Shown piece by piece: positions 8,893 through 16,765 of a DNA stretch of 64,000 nucleotides (within the stretch, counting starts at the first letter, position 1; each line of letters starts with the position of its first letter). Made by a program: the position numbers and the translations under genes. The notes under the pieces were generated by a model, which worked only from the letters and a program-made list of their open reading frames with translations, had not been told where the DNA came from and made no database searches. Source of the DNA: Alkalibacterium subtropicum (GTDB lineage Bacteria > Bacillota > Bacilli > Lactobacillales > Carnobacteriaceae_A); assembly GCF_900112455.1 (NCBI RefSeq), contig NZ_FOLT01000001.1:248001-312000 (forward strand). Reading direction: 5' to 3'.

Positions 8893-10233
8893 ATGTCCTC
8901 CAATCGAAAAGAGGAAATTAAGAACGAGGCAAAAGAGAGAAACGTCAGGTTTTTGAGGTTAATGTTTACGGATATAGACGGGGTCATTAAGAATGTCGAA
9001 GTCCCTATCAGTCAGCTGGATAAAGTCATGGACAACGAAATGGCGTTTGACGGTTCTTCCATAGACGGTTTTGTGGAAATCGATCAAAGTGATATGAAAC
9101 TGCATCCGGATCTGGATACATGGCTGATTTTCCCTTGGGAACTCGATTCAAGTGACGGCCGTATTGCCCGTTTTATCTGTGATGTTTATATGCCTACCGG
9201 CGAACCCTTTGATGGGGATCCACGAAGCAATTTGAAACGTGTCTTGAATGAAATGGAACATATGGGATTCACTGAGTTCAATTTAGGACCGGAACCCGAA
9301 TTCTTCCTGTTTAAATTAGACGAACACGGTAATCCAAGCAAAAATCTGAATGACCATGGCGGATATTTTGACCTGGCGCCAACTGATTTGGCAGAAAACT
9401 GCCGCAGAGACATCGTTTTGGAACTTGAGGCACTGGGTTTTGAAATCGAGGCCAGTCATCACGAAGCCGCACCGGGACAGCATGAGATCGACTGGAAATA
9501 TGCAGATGCCGTAGAAGCCTGTGATAATATCCAGACGTTCAAGCTGATCGTCAAAACGGTTGCCAGAAAACACGGCCTCCATGCCACGTTCATGCCCAAA
9601 CCGATTGAAGAAATCAGCGGCTCGGGCATGCATTTCAATATGTCTTTATTCAAAGACGGAAAGAATGCCTTTTTCGATGAAAGCAATGAAGATGGTCTGA
9701 GTACGACGGCCTATCAGTTTATTGCAGGTCTATTGGATCATGCCCAAGCCTATACAGCTATATGCAACCCGATCATCAACTCGTATAAACGTCTCACGCC
9801 CGGATTTGAGGCGCCTGTGTACGTTGCCTGGTCTGGAACGAATAGAACCCCTCTGATCCGCGTACCGGCCTCTAGAGGACAATCTACACGGGTTGAGCTC
9901 CGAAGTGTTGATCCGACAGCCAATCCTTATTTAGCTCTGGCTGTGCTCTTGAAAGCAGGGATGAAAGGGATAGCGGAAGCTAAGAGTGCCCCTAGTCCAG
10001 TGAATCAGAATATTTATAACATGAATCAGTTTGAACGGGATGAAAATCAGATCCAGTCACTGCCTAAGACACTTGTTGAAGCACTTGAAGCTTTGAAAGG
10101 GGACGAGACCATCAAAGATGCCATTGGTCATCATATCTTTGAACGTTTTGTGGCTGCCAAAGAAGCAGACTGGAGAAAATATTCCACAGCTGTTTCTCAG
10201 TATGAAATGGACCGTTATTTCAAACTATATTAA
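8893..10233 (+). CDS. glnA: Type I glutamine synthetase, divergent paralogue
   Basis: GSI-alpha enzyme of 446 residues that condenses glutamate and ammonia using ATP. Metal and substrate residues are conserved: GPEPEF (E134/E136), [10 protein letters not shown], the GSGMH histidine (H247), NSYKR, the flap GFEAP, NRTPLIR and RSVDPTANP. There is no adenylylation-type insertion. Two normally conserved spots differ. Residue 62 is Glu in GFVEI, where Bacillus subtilis GlnA and the neighbouring copy have Arg, a residue tied to feedback inhibition. The glutamate-binding loop reads [11 protein letters not shown] instead of PLFG(V/I)NGSGMH. The enzyme is likely active, with changed regulation or substrate handling. 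The start ATG follows AAAGGATGATG. Confidence 0.9.
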   Translation: MSSNRKEEIKNEAKERNVRFLRLMFTDIDGVIKNVEVPISQLDKVMDNEMAFDGSSIDGFVEIDQSDMKLHPDLDTWLIFPWELDSSDGRIARFICDVYMPTGEPFDGDPRSNLKRVLNEMEHMGFTEFNLGPEPEFFLFKLDEHGNPSKNLNDHGGYFDLAPTDLAENCRRDIVLELEALGFEIEASHHEAAPGQHEIDWKYADAVEACDNIQTFKLIVKTVARKHGLHATFMPKPIEEISGSGMHFNMSLFKDGKNAFFDESNEDGLSTTAYQFIAGLLDHAQAYTAICNPIINSYKRLTPGFEAPVYVAWSGTNRTPLIRVPASRGQSTRVELRSVDPTANPYLALAVLLKAGMKGIAEAKSAPSPVNQNIYNMNQFERDENQIQSLPKTLVEALEALKGDETIKDAIGHHIFERFVAAKEADWRKYSTAVSQYEMDRYFKLY

Positions 10234-10261
10234 GTGACTACAATATAAATGAAAATCAGCT

Positions 10262-10301
10262 CTCTGAAAGCAGTTTTCTATGCTGCTTTCAGAGGGTTTT
10301 T
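10262..10301 (+). terminator. Terminator after the first glnA
   Basis: CTCTGAAAGCAG (10262-10273) pairs with CTGCTTTCAGAG (10283-10294), then GGTTTTT. Confidence 0.85.
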
Positions 10302-10314
10302 ATTATTCGAAGAT

Positions 10315-10339
10315 CGATCGAGAAAATCGATCGTTTTTT
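10315..10339 (+). terminator. Second, tandem terminator
   Basis: CGATCGA (10315-10321), GAAAA loop, TCGATCG (10327-10333), then six T. It lies 13 bp after the previous terminator, so the two glnA genes are well insulated from each other. Confidence 0.7.
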
Positions 10340-10340
10340 C

Positions 10341-10369
10341 TTGCACTCTAAAAACAAAAGTGGTATTAT
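10341..10369 (+). promoter_or_regulatory. Promoter of the second glnA
   Basis: TTGCAC (10341-10346) and TATTAT (10364-10369) are separated by 17 bp, directly after the tandem terminators. Confidence 0.6.
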
Positions 10370-10436
10370 TCAAAAGTACTTATTAACAAAGGAATAATAA
10401 GCTTTAAAATAATATTGGTATATACGGGGAGAGATT

Positions 10437-11783
10437 ATGATGAATGAAATAACTAGAGAGAAAATCGTTGCAGACGTTAAAAAGGAGAATGTCCGTTTTT
10501 TAAGACTGATGTTCACAGATATCCTTGGGATCATTAAAAATGTTGAAGTGCCGGTTAGTCAGATCGAGAAAGTACTGGATGGAAAAATGATGTTTGATGG
10601 ATCCTCGATCGAAGGATTTGTCCGTATCCATGAATCAGATATGTATTTGAAACCGGATCTGGAAACCTGGCTTGTTTTTCCATGGGAAGTTGAAACAACA
10701 AAGAGTGGTCGAGTGGCACGATTGATCTGCGATATTGTAAATCCGGATGGTTCACCTTTCTCTGGTGACCCGCGCACAAACCTGAAGAGAATGATGAAGG
10801 AAGCCAAAGAAATGGGCTTTACTTCATTCAATCTCGGACCGGAACCTGAATTCTTCTTGTTCAAACTGAATGAAAATCATGAAATCACTGAAAACCTGAA
10901 CGATCGAGGCGGCTATTTCGATCTGGCACCTACCGATTTAGCTGAAAACTGTCGTCGTGATATCGTGCTGGAACTGGAAGATTTAGGCTTTGAAATCGAA
11001 GCGAGTCATCATGAAGTCGCACCTGGCCAGCATGAGATCGACTGGAAGTATGCCGATGCGGTGGAGGCTTGTGATAATATCCAGACGTTCAAACTGATCG
11101 TCAAGACTGTCGCCCGTAAGTATGGTCTGCACGCGACCTTCATGGCGAAGCCTTTATTCGGTATCAACGGATCAGGGATGCACTGTAATATGTCATTGTT
11201 TAAAGGGGAGAAGAACGCATTTTATGATGAATCGGATGAAAGAGAGCTGAGCGACACAGCCTATCAATTTCTGGCGGGCCTGCTGCATCACGCACCGGCA
11301 TATACAGCGATAACTAATCCAACGGTTAACTCATATAAGCGGCTTGTACCCGGTTATGAAGCACCTGTATATATCGCCTGGTCTGGAAGTAACCGTACAC
11401 CGATGATCAGGATTCCGGCTTCAAGAGGTTTGTCTACAAGGCTGGAAGTACGTTCCGTCGATCCGACAGCTAATCCGTATCTGGCATTGGCAGTTATGCT
11501 GAAAGCAGGGCTTGATGGGGTGAAGAACGAATGGATGCCGCCAGAAGAAACCTGTGATAACATTTATGAAATGAATGACTATGAACTGGAAGAACATGGT
11601 ATCAGGTCTCTGCCTACGAGTTTATATAGTGCCTTAAAAGTGCTGGAAAATGATGAGACTATCCAGTCAGCATTAGGCAATCACATTTACAAAAACTTTT
11701 ACCAGTCAAAAATGGTGGAGTGGGATGCTTATAAAGCGTCTATCAGTCAATGGGAGAAAGACAACTATCTGCATTTATATTAA
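10437..11783 (+). CDS. glnA: Type I glutamine synthetase, canonical copy
   Basis: GSI-alpha enzyme of 448 residues (447 if the adjacent ATG at 10440 is used). It is closer to Bacillus GlnA than the upstream copy: it keeps Arg in [11 protein letters not shown] (feedback-associated position 62 in Bacillus numbering) and the complete glutamate loop [12 protein letters not shown]. Metal ligands [15 protein letters not shown], flap GYEAP and RSVDPTANP are all present. This is the likely main assimilatory enzyme. It is read from its own promoter. Unlike most Firmicutes there is no glnR upstream, so control by GlnR would have to come from a gene elsewhere. Confidence 0.95.
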   Translation: MMNEITREKIVADVKKENVRFLRLMFTDILGIIKNVEVPVSQIEKVLDGKMMFDGSSIEGFVRIHESDMYLKPDLETWLVFPWEVETTKSGRVARLICDIVNPDGSPFSGDPRTNLKRMMKEAKEMGFTSFNLGPEPEFFLFKLNENHEITENLNDRGGYFDLAPTDLAENCRRDIVLELEDLGFEIEASHHEVAPGQHEIDWKYADAVEACDNIQTFKLIVKTVARKYGLHATFMAKPLFGINGSGMHCNMSLFKGEKNAFYDESDERELSDTAYQFLAGLLHHAPAYTAITNPTVNSYKRLVPGYEAPVYIAWSGSNRTPMIRIPASRGLSTRLEVRSVDPTANPYLALAVMLKAGLDGVKNEWMPPEETCDNIYEMNDYELEEHGIRSLPTSLYSALKVLENDETIQSALGNHIYKNFYQSKMVEWDAYKASISQWEKDNYLHLY

Positions 11784-11791
11784 ATAAAACT

Positions 11792-11829
11792 AAAAAACAT
11801 GATCCTTTTTCTAGAGGATCATGTTTTTT
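11792..11829 (+). terminator. Terminator after the second glnA
   Basis: AAAAAACATGATCC (11792-11805) pairs with GGATCATGTTTTTT (11816-11829); the T run is built into the stem, so it could work in both directions. Confidence 0.85.
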
Positions 11830-11894
11830 AATTGCTAAGACCCGCTCTTAAGGATTACAATACAAAATATAATGATTAATTTTGGGGTGGTAGA

Positions 11895-12497
11895 ATGAAA
11901 CTATATACTGGTAGAGGAGACTACGGCAATACGAATCTGATAGGTGGTCAAACGGTCAAAAAAACAGATGAAAGAGTGGAGGCTTATGGCAGCATTGATG
12001 AACTGAATGCTCACGTTGGCATGCTTGCAAGTCTGGTCAATGACGAATGGTCCGAGTCCATGAATCATCATAAAGCATTCCTGAATCGTATTCAGCATAA
12101 TCTGTTCGATATCGGCAGCATCCTCGCGGATAAAGGAAACAAGATGGGGATGGTGCTTGATCTTTCGGAAATCAAGGCTATCGAGCAGGAAATCGATGAA
12201 CTGACAGAACACGTCAGTGAAATCAAGTATTTTATCTTACCGGGAGGAGCAAAGCAGTCCTCTCAGGCCCATGTTGCACGAACAGTGACACGCCGGGTAG
12301 AACGAACAGTTTTGAGGTTGAATGAAGAAGAACCTGTGGCGGAGCCTACCTTGATTTACCTTAACCGTTTGTCCGATTACTTTTTCGTATTAGCCAGATA
12401 TCTGAATAAGCTTGCTGAAAAAGAAGAAGTGTATTACACAAAAACCGGGGAAGTCTTCCACAATGATGAACGTCCAAAAAAGAAAGACGAAAAGTAG
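11895..12497 (+). CDS. pduO: PduO-type ATP:cob(I)alamin adenosyltransferase
   Basis: The 200-residue protein has the PduO/MMAB signatures: an N-terminal MKLYTGRGDYGNTNLIGG ATP-binding segment, YGSIDELNAHVG, the FILPGG block and an arginine-rich ARTVTRRVERTV helix. It transfers the adenosyl group of ATP to reduced cobalamin, making coenzyme B12 for radical enzymes. No B12-dependent enzyme or cobalamin pathway gene is in the window, so the client is elsewhere. GGGGTGG (11883-11889) precedes the ATG, and a TATAAT lies at 11868-11873. It appears monocistronic. Confidence 0.9.
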   Translation: MKLYTGRGDYGNTNLIGGQTVKKTDERVEAYGSIDELNAHVGMLASLVNDEWSESMNHHKAFLNRIQHNLFDIGSILADKGNKMGMVLDLSEIKAIEQEIDELTEHVSEIKYFILPGGAKQSSQAHVARTVTRRVERTVLRLNEEEPVAEPTLIYLNRLSDYFFVLARYLNKLAEKEEVYYTKTGEVFHNDERPKKKDEK

Positions 12498-12499
12498 TT

Positions 12500-12536
12500 A
12501 AACACAGGTTCGGATAAAAATCCGAAACCTGTGTTT
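12500..12536 (+). terminator. Hairpin after the adenosyltransferase gene
   Basis: AAACACAGGTTCGGA (12500-12514) pairs with TCCGAAACCTGTGTTT (12521-12536) with one bulge. The T tail is short, so termination is likely but not certain. Confidence 0.6.
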
Positions 12537-12597
12537 AATTAGATAGAATGAGTAAACTCGACTAATAAGCGCTGCTTTCACATCAGATGTATATAAA

Positions 12598-12641
12598 CAG
12601 AAAAGAGAGGATGAGATAAAAGTCTCATCCTCTCTTTTCTG
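12598..12641 (-). terminator. Perfect 19-bp hairpin, probable terminator of tRNA-Arg
   Basis: CAGAAAAGAGAGGATGAGA (12598-12616) pairs perfectly with 12623-12641. It lies just downstream of the minus-strand tRNA-Arg. Bases 12537-12597 show nothing I recognise. Confidence 0.6.
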
Positions 12642-12654
12642 TTATGATCAATGA

Positions 12655-12728
12655 CGTTCTGGGAGGGATTCGAACCCCCGACCGTTCGCTTAGAAGGCGA
12701 ATGCTCTATCCAGCTGAGCTACCAGAAC
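12655..12728 (-). tRNA. tRNA-Arg (anticodon UCU)
   Basis: Read on the minus strand it gives a full cloverleaf: GTTCTGG/CCAGAAC acceptor stem, D-arm with AGCTCAGCTGGATAGAGC, anticodon stem-loop TTCGC-CTTCTAA-GCGAA with anticodon TCT, and T-arm GGGGGTTCGAATCCC. The discriminator is G. The 3' CCA is not encoded. It decodes AGA and AGG. Confidence 0.97.
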
Positions 12729-12849
12729 AATTTTACCAACAGAATTTATTATATAGTGATTTTTTGAAAAAGTCAATAAGAATTTTTTGATCGTAAAAAA
12801 GTACTGTAAAGTCAGAATGTGAATCTATCGGCTCAAAAATGTTATATTA

Positions 12850-12878
12850 TTCCAATCAGACCTGTTTTTCGCTATAAT
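12850..12878 (+). promoter_or_regulatory. Promoter of the ZIP transporter gene
   Basis: TTCCAA (12850-12855) and a perfect TATAAT (12873-12878) are separated by 17 bp. Confidence 0.45.
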
Positions 12879-12911
12879 ATGGAGGACTAGATAATTAAAG
12901 GAGAATGAGAA

Positions 12912-13727
12912 ATGGATTGGTTTATTACTTTGCATCCGGTACTGCAGGCCTTGCTGGCCACAATATTTACCTGGGCAGTTACAGCACTTGGTGCATCTTT
13001 AGTCTTTTTAAAGAAAGACATGAACAAAAACACGTTGACTGCTATGCTTGGTTTTGCGGCCGGCGTCATGATTGCGGCCAGTTTCTGGTCACTGCTTGCT
13101 CCGGCCATTGAGCTGGCTGAAGCGACAGACGTTCCCGGCTGGATCCCGGCTGTTGTTGGATTCTTAGCGGGAGGTGTTTTTCTGTTCATCACAGATAAAC
13201 TGCTGCCCCATCTGCATCCGAGTCTGAATGGTGACAATGGAAAAAAAGAAGGGATCGAAACAGATTTGCGTCGCAGTGTCCTTCTCGTTTTAGCTATCAC
13301 CCTGCACAATATACCTGAAGGACTTGCCGTAGGGGTAGCATTTGGTGCTGCTGCTGCCGGGTTTCCGGCTTCTACGGTGGCCAGTGCTATTGCTCTGGCA
13401 GTAGGTATCGGTTTGCAGAACTTCCCAGAAGGCGCCTCGGTATCGCTTCCTTTACGCAGAGAAGGGTTCAGCCGTTTTAAAGCCTTTGCATACGGCCAGG
13501 CATCAGGGATCGTTGAACCGTTTGCCGGCGTCATGGGTGCGGCTCTGGTTTTGTCGATGCGTCCGCTCCTGCCGTATGCCTTATCGTTTGCCGCAGGCGC
13601 TATGATTTATGTTGTGGTTGAAGAACTGATTCCCGAAGCAAAAGTTGAACGGCATAATGATATCGGGACAATAGGGGCAATGATCGGTTTTACAGTCATG
13701 ATGTTTCTAGACGTCGCTTTAGGCTGA
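12912..13727 (+). CDS. ZIP-family divalent metal transporter (ZupT/GufA type)
   Basis: Membrane protein of 271 residues with about eight hydrophobic segments. The diagnostic ZIP metal-site motifs are visible: [14 protein letters not shown] near residue 135 and [11 protein letters not shown] about 40 residues later, plus a VVEELIPE segment near the C-terminus. Such proteins import zinc and sometimes iron or manganese. The cytoplasmic loop with HLHPS may bind metal. AAAGGAG (12897-12903) fixes the ATG. No metalloregulator site is evident by eye. Confidence 0.88.
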   Translation: MDWFITLHPVLQALLATIFTWAVTALGASLVFLKKDMNKNTLTAMLGFAAGVMIAASFWSLLAPAIELAEATDVPGWIPAVVGFLAGGVFLFITDKLLPHLHPSLNGDNGKKEGIETDLRRSVLLVLAITLHNIPEGLAVGVAFGAAAAGFPASTVASAIALAVGIGLQNFPEGASVSLPLRREGFSRFKAFAYGQASGIVEPFAGVMGAALVLSMRPLLPYALSFAAGAMIYVVVEELIPEAKVERHNDIGTIGAMIGFTVMMFLDVALG

Positions 13728-13818
13728 TAAACGGCTGCTTCAGTTGTTATAGTTGGTGACCGCTCATCAACTCTGTTAAAATTATAGTGAAGAACAGCAA
13801 TTCATAGGAGGAATCAGA

Positions 13819-14346
13819 ATGAAATTTTTAAAGGCTCAGCAGCAGATAGGCAATATGGTGTCGGATGTTGAAAGATTCATTCAAGAAGGAACTTACTCAA
13901 AGGATGAGCTGGTACTTATCTGTACAGAGGAACATCGATCGAACTGCGAAGCGATGGTCGAGATCGATGTGGAAACGGTCAACACAGATAACTTGGATAC
14001 GGAGAATGCTCATCCGCTTGGAAAATATCATCTGGAAGAGAAAGACCTGACTGTATACGATGATATGATTGCCAGAGGCGGTTTTATCCTTTTAGCTAAA
14101 GATGCCTCTGCACCTTCACACCGGAATAACAAGAACTCTATGCTGAAGAGGAATCAGTCAGAGGAGACGGACGATTCCCATACAAAAGAAATAAAGAATA
14201 CCTCTGATGGATCAGACATGTCTTCACCCGAAGATGTCACACCACCCGGATTTGGCGTGGATTTCAATCCAGCTCAGTCCGATGCCGAGACGCATGAAGA
14301 CGTTTTTAACCCTGAAGATCCGGATCCTGATCATCACCGAAGATAA
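13819..14346 (+). CDS. Putative stress protein with a YflT/GSP17M-like N-terminal domain
   Basis: The protein has 175 residues. The N-terminal half (about 1-97) resembles the general stress protein 17M/YflT fold: a short helix-rich start, an alternation of charged helices, and a closing VYDDMIARGGFILLAKD segment. The C-terminal half (about 98-175) is hydrophilic, acidic, rich in Ser, Asp and Pro and probably disordered, ending in DPDPDHHRR. There is no signal peptide or membrane segment. AGGAGG at 13807-13812 gives the start. The family call is tentative and the function unknown. Confidence 0.5.
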   Translation: MKFLKAQQQIGNMVSDVERFIQEGTYSKDELVLICTEEHRSNCEAMVEIDVETVNTDNLDTENAHPLGKYHLEEKDLTVYDDMIARGGFILLAKDASAPSHRNNKNSMLKRNQSEETDDSHTKEIKNTSDGSDMSSPEDVTPPGFGVDFNPAQSDAETHEDVFNPEDPDPDHHRR

Positions 14347-14356
14347 GCAAACTAGG

Positions 14357-14398
14357 GACTGCGTGCAGATTTTTCAAGTATGCAGTCTCTTTACTTTT
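14357..14398 (+). terminator. Possible terminator
   Basis: A GACTGC...GCAGTC stem with a long loop, then a T-rich stretch. Weak. Confidence 0.35.
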
Positions 14399-14403
14399 TT
14401 ACA

Positions 14404-14432
14404 TTGAAATAAAGCGGAAAATTAGATATACT
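14404..14432 (+). promoter_or_regulatory. Promoter of tRNA-Ser and pgsA
   Basis: TTGAAA (14404-14409) and TATACT (14427-14432) with 17-bp spacing; the tRNA begins 15 nt after the -10. Confidence 0.7.
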
Positions 14433-14446
14433 AGAAGTTGTAAGTA

Positions 14447-14537
14447 CGAGAGTTACCCAAGTCCGGCTGAAGGGGACGGACTCGAAATCCGTTAGGCGGC
14501 TTTGTGCTGTGCGAGGGTTCGAATCCCTCACTCTCGG
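14447..14537 (+). tRNA. tRNA-Ser (anticodon CGA)
   Basis: Class II tRNA of 91 nt with the long variable arm. Acceptor stem CGAGAGT/ACTCTCG, anticodon stem-loop ACGGA-CTCGAAA-TCCGT giving anticodon CGA, variable arm around GGCGGCTTTGTGCTG, T-arm GAGGGTTCGAATCCCTC. CCA is not encoded. It reads UCG. Confidence 0.95.
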
Positions 14538-14561
14538 TATACAGTTGAAAGGAATGATGAT

Positions 14562-15110
14562 ATGGCTAAGAGAGACTGGTTTACGATACCGAATCTTCTA
14601 TCTTATTTCAGGCTTATCCTCATTCCTTTTTTCGTTTATTATTATGTCATTGCGGAAACGCAGGCGGATTATATGCTGGCGACAGGGATCCTGCTGCTTT
14701 CAGGTATTACAGATGCGGCAGATGGTTTCATTGCCAGGAAATTCAATCAGGGCACAAAAATCGGACAGCTGCTTGATCCAATAGCAGATAAGCTGACACA
14801 GATCGCGGTCGTCAGCGTATTGATGCTGAAGTGGCGGGTCTTCATTTTTCTGTTCAGTTTATTCCTGATCAAAGAAACGTATATGACTGTTCAGAACATT
14901 CGATTATATCGGAAAAGTAAAAGACTTGACGGGGCAGAATGGTATGGGAAGATCGCTACCATCGTCTTTTATCTGACGATGTTTATTGCCGTCTTTTTCC
15001 CTAATTTATCAGATGTGACCGTGACATCGTTAGTTGTTCTTGCCAGTGCCTATCAGCTGCTTGCTTTTTTCTACTATGCCAGACTCTTTAATCATATGCA
15101 TAAAGAATAA
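14562..15110 (+). CDS. pgsA: CDP-alcohol phosphatidyltransferase, probable phosphatidylglycerophosphate synthase
   Basis: Membrane enzyme of 182 residues that would transfer the phosphatidyl group from CDP-diacylglycerol to glycerol-3-phosphate. The CDP-alcohol motif D-x2-D-G-x2-A-R-x8-G-x3-D-x3-D is complete in DAADGFIARKF...GQLLDPIAD (about residues 53-78). The start is ATG 14562, preceded by GAAAGGA at 14547-14553; longer readings would run into the tRNA. It lies 24 bp after tRNA-Ser with no terminator, so both probably share one transcript. A cardiolipin-synthase role of the same family cannot be excluded. Confidence 0.85.
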   Translation: MAKRDWFTIPNLLSYFRLILIPFFVYYYVIAETQADYMLATGILLLSGITDAADGFIARKFNQGTKIGQLLDPIADKLTQIAVVSVLMLKWRVFIFLFSLFLIKETYMTVQNIRLYRKSKRLDGAEWYGKIATIVFYLTMFIAVFFPNLSDVTVTSLVVLASAYQLLAFFYYARLFNHMHKE

Positions 15111-15235
15111 AAGGATCTGATAGTTATTTTTATCACCTCTCATTTATGGTAAAATAAAATGTGCTGATCCTCTGATAAGTGGAGCCAGTAACAGAACGGT
15201 TTAAAAATTTGTCAACATACAAAGGTGATAAAAAG

Positions 15236-15676
15236 ATGACTATGAATCAAGATGAACTGAAAGCACTAACGATACTCTTAAAAGCATCTTCGAGCGTTGA
15301 GAAAGTTGTCAAAAGAGACATGTCTTCTTACGGGCTCAATGCGACAGAATTTACGGTGCTGGAACTCCTTTACAGTAAAGGAAGACAACCCATACAGAGA
15401 ATCGGTCAGCAGGTCCTGCTTGCTTCAAGCAGCATCACTTATGTGATCGATCGTCTGGAAGAAAAGACATTTGTCAAGCGCGTCGCTGATGAAAGCGATA
15501 GACGGGTCACCTTCTGTGAACTAACTGCTGAAGGGGAACAGCTGATGAAGGAGATCTTTCCCAAACATGCAGACAAAATCGCTGAGATTTTTGAGTCCTG
15601 CACTACCGAAGAGGTTCTTGCCTTACAGTCTATACTGAAAAAAATAGGATATAAAGCGGCTGACTTATTGAAGTAA
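15236..15676 (+). CDS. MarR-family transcriptional regulator (MhqR-like)
   Basis: Winged-helix regulator of 146 residues. The recognition region QRIGQQVLLASSSITYVIDR and wing VADESDRRVTFCELT are characteristic of MarR proteins, and the overall pattern (SYGLNATEFTVLELLY, QPIQRIGQQ) resembles Bacillus MhqR, which responds to quinones and catechols. ATG 15236 is chosen because AAAGGTGA (15221-15228) is well spaced. No target gene adjoins it except possibly itself, so the regulon is unknown. Confidence 0.8.
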   Translation: MTMNQDELKALTILLKASSSVEKVVKRDMSSYGLNATEFTVLELLYSKGRQPIQRIGQQVLLASSSITYVIDRLEEKTFVKRVADESDRRVTFCELTAEGEQLMKEIFPKHADKIAEIFESCTTEEVLALQSILKKIGYKAADLLK

Positions 15677-15694
15677 GTATCAGTCGCTTTTTCT
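15654..15694 (+). terminator. Terminator overlapping the end of the MarR gene
   Basis: GCGGCTGA (15656-15663) pairs with TCAGTCGC (15680-15687), then a T-rich tail. A second hairpin follows. Confidence 0.6.
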
Positions 15695-15722
15695 TTTTTT
15701 GCGCATTTTCGATCCCGGACAT

Positions 15723-15749
15723 GGGTTTAGTCGATAAACCCTTTTTTTT
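15723..15749 (+). terminator. Second terminator after the MarR gene
   Basis: GGGTTTA (15723-15729), loop GTCGA, TAAACCC (15735-15741), then eight T. Confidence 0.75.
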
Positions 15750-15750
15750 A

Positions 15751-15759
15751 TGGTATAAT
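15751..15759 (+). promoter_or_regulatory. Extended -10 promoter of the DUF2187 gene
   Basis: TGGTATAAT, a TGn-extended perfect -10, directly follows the terminator T run. Confidence 0.55.
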
Positions 15760-15798
15760 GATTAAAGGTATATAAAAACTTTATGAAAGAATTGAGGG

Positions 15799-16167
15799 AT
15801 GAAAGTGGCAAAAGTCGAAATAACCGCTGAAGTTCAAGAACTAGTGGAAACAGAACTTCGAAAAGGCGCCAGCAATTCCCGTATTGCTAATCTACTGGAT
15901 TTGCCTTACAAAGAAGCAGTTGAAATCATAGATACGATCAAAGAGAATCTCCGACCAGATGTGGGGGATGAGATCATCTTTACTTTCCGGGAAGAACCGA
16001 TGGAAGGTAAGATCGAAAAACTGTTGACGAACAGTGCGATAGTAAAGATCAACTGGACACATTCAGCTGAACGTATGCATGATTTGGTTGAAGAAAAGAC
16101 GGTTGTTAATTTTAAAGATATCGAAGGATTCAAGAGTCAGATCAACGAAGAAGAACCAGAAGAATAA
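15799..16167 (+). CDS. DUF2187 (YkvS-like) protein with an N-terminal HTH-like region
   Basis: The 122-residue protein has two parts. Residues 1-50 are helical, with ASNSRIANLLDLPYKEAVEI resembling a short helix-turn-helix. Residues 54-112 (DVGDEIIFTF...GKIEKLLTNSAIVKI...VVNFKDIEGF) match the small beta-barrel DUF2187/YkvS family. The function of that family is not known. The start is uncertain: ATG 15799 is the longest, but GTG 15805, six bases downstream, is better placed after GAGGGATGA. It is a single gene between an extended -10 and a terminator. Confidence 0.7.
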   Translation: MKVAKVEITAEVQELVETELRKGASNSRIANLLDLPYKEAVEIIDTIKENLRPDVGDEIIFTFREEPMEGKIEKLLTNSAIVKINWTHSAERMHDLVEEKTVVNFKDIEGFKSQINEEEPEE

Positions 16168-16175
16168 ACCTTGCG

Positions 16176-16206
16176 ATAAGCCATTACAGTGATGGCTTAT
16201 TTTTTT
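16176..16206 (+). terminator. Terminator after the DUF2187 gene
   Basis: ATAAGCCAT (16176-16184) pairs with ATGGCTTAT (16192-16200), followed by six T. Confidence 0.85.
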
Positions 16207-16217
16207 GGAATCTTTTC

Positions 16218-16246
16218 TTGACAGGAGGTAAAATCTAAGTTAGTAT
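16218..16246 (+). promoter_or_regulatory. Main promoter of the fatty-acid operon
   Basis: A perfect TTGACA (16218-16223) and TAGTAT (16241-16246) with 17-bp spacing. Two FabT-like palindromes abut the -10. Confidence 0.8.
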
Positions 16247-16276
16247 TTTGAATGTCAAATAGTTTGATGTTCAAAC
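16247..16276 (+). promoter_or_regulatory. Tandem FabT-like operators
   Basis: TTTGA-ATG-TCAAA (16247-16259) and GTTTGA-TGT-TCAAAC (16262-16276) are near-contiguous inverted repeats matching the known FabT consensus (TTTGAttaTCAAA type). The first begins right after the -10 hexamer, so binding should block transcription. Known from streptococci: FabT with long acyl-ACP as co-repressor. Confidence 0.8.
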
Positions 16277-16309
16277 AATATTTGAGACTTAAGATTTGGA
16301 GGGGTTGAT

Positions 16310-16765
16310 GTGGATCAACGAATAGACGAAGTCAATGGATACTTAGTATCTATTTTCAATGATGTCCTTATGATCGAAGAACGAACATTACAAATGAGTC
16401 AATTCAAAGATGTCTCAATCAAAGAAATGCATACGATAGATGCGATCGGCATGTACCAGGAGCATACCACAAGTGAAGTCGCAAAAAAACTCGGGGTCAC
16501 CGTGGGGACCTTGACTGTTTCTGTCAACAACTTGGTAAGAAAAGGGTACGTTAATCGGGTGAGAAGTGAAACAGACCGCCGAGTCGTTCAACTGGCTTTG
16601 ACTAAGCGAGGGCGGCTGCTTTATCGGCTGCATGATAAATTCCATCGTGACATGGTCAAAGAAACGATCAATGAGATGGGTGAAAAAGAATCTGAAGTAC
16701 TCATGCACGGGTTAAAAAATCTACATGGGTTCTTGGAGCGTACAAAGGAGCAGTTACCAGACTAA
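16310..16765 (+). CDS. fabT: FabT, MarR-family repressor of fatty-acid synthesis
   Basis: MarR-type winged-helix protein of 151 residues. The helix-turn-helix TSEVAKKLGVTVGTLTVSVN and the wing RVRSETDRRVVQLALTKRG are clear. As first gene of the fab cluster, directly ahead of fabH, it is FabT, which represses the operon when acyl-ACP is abundant. The start is GTG at 16310 after GGAGGGG. Its stop overlaps the fabH start (TAATG), so the two are coupled. The tandem palindromes upstream imply autoregulation. Confidence 0.93.
   Translation: MDQRIDEVNGYLVSIFNDVLMIEERTLQMSQFKDVSIKEMHTIDAIGMYQEHTTSEVAKKLGVTVGTLTVSVNNLVRKGYVNRVRSETDRRVVQLALTKRGRLLYRLHDKFHRDMVKETINEMGEKESEVLMHGLKNLHGFLERTKEQLPD

Noticed and set aside
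14502-14561. A 20-residue N-terminal extension of pgsA
   Set aside because: It would start inside tRNA-Ser. ATG 14562 has a good Shine-Dalgarno.
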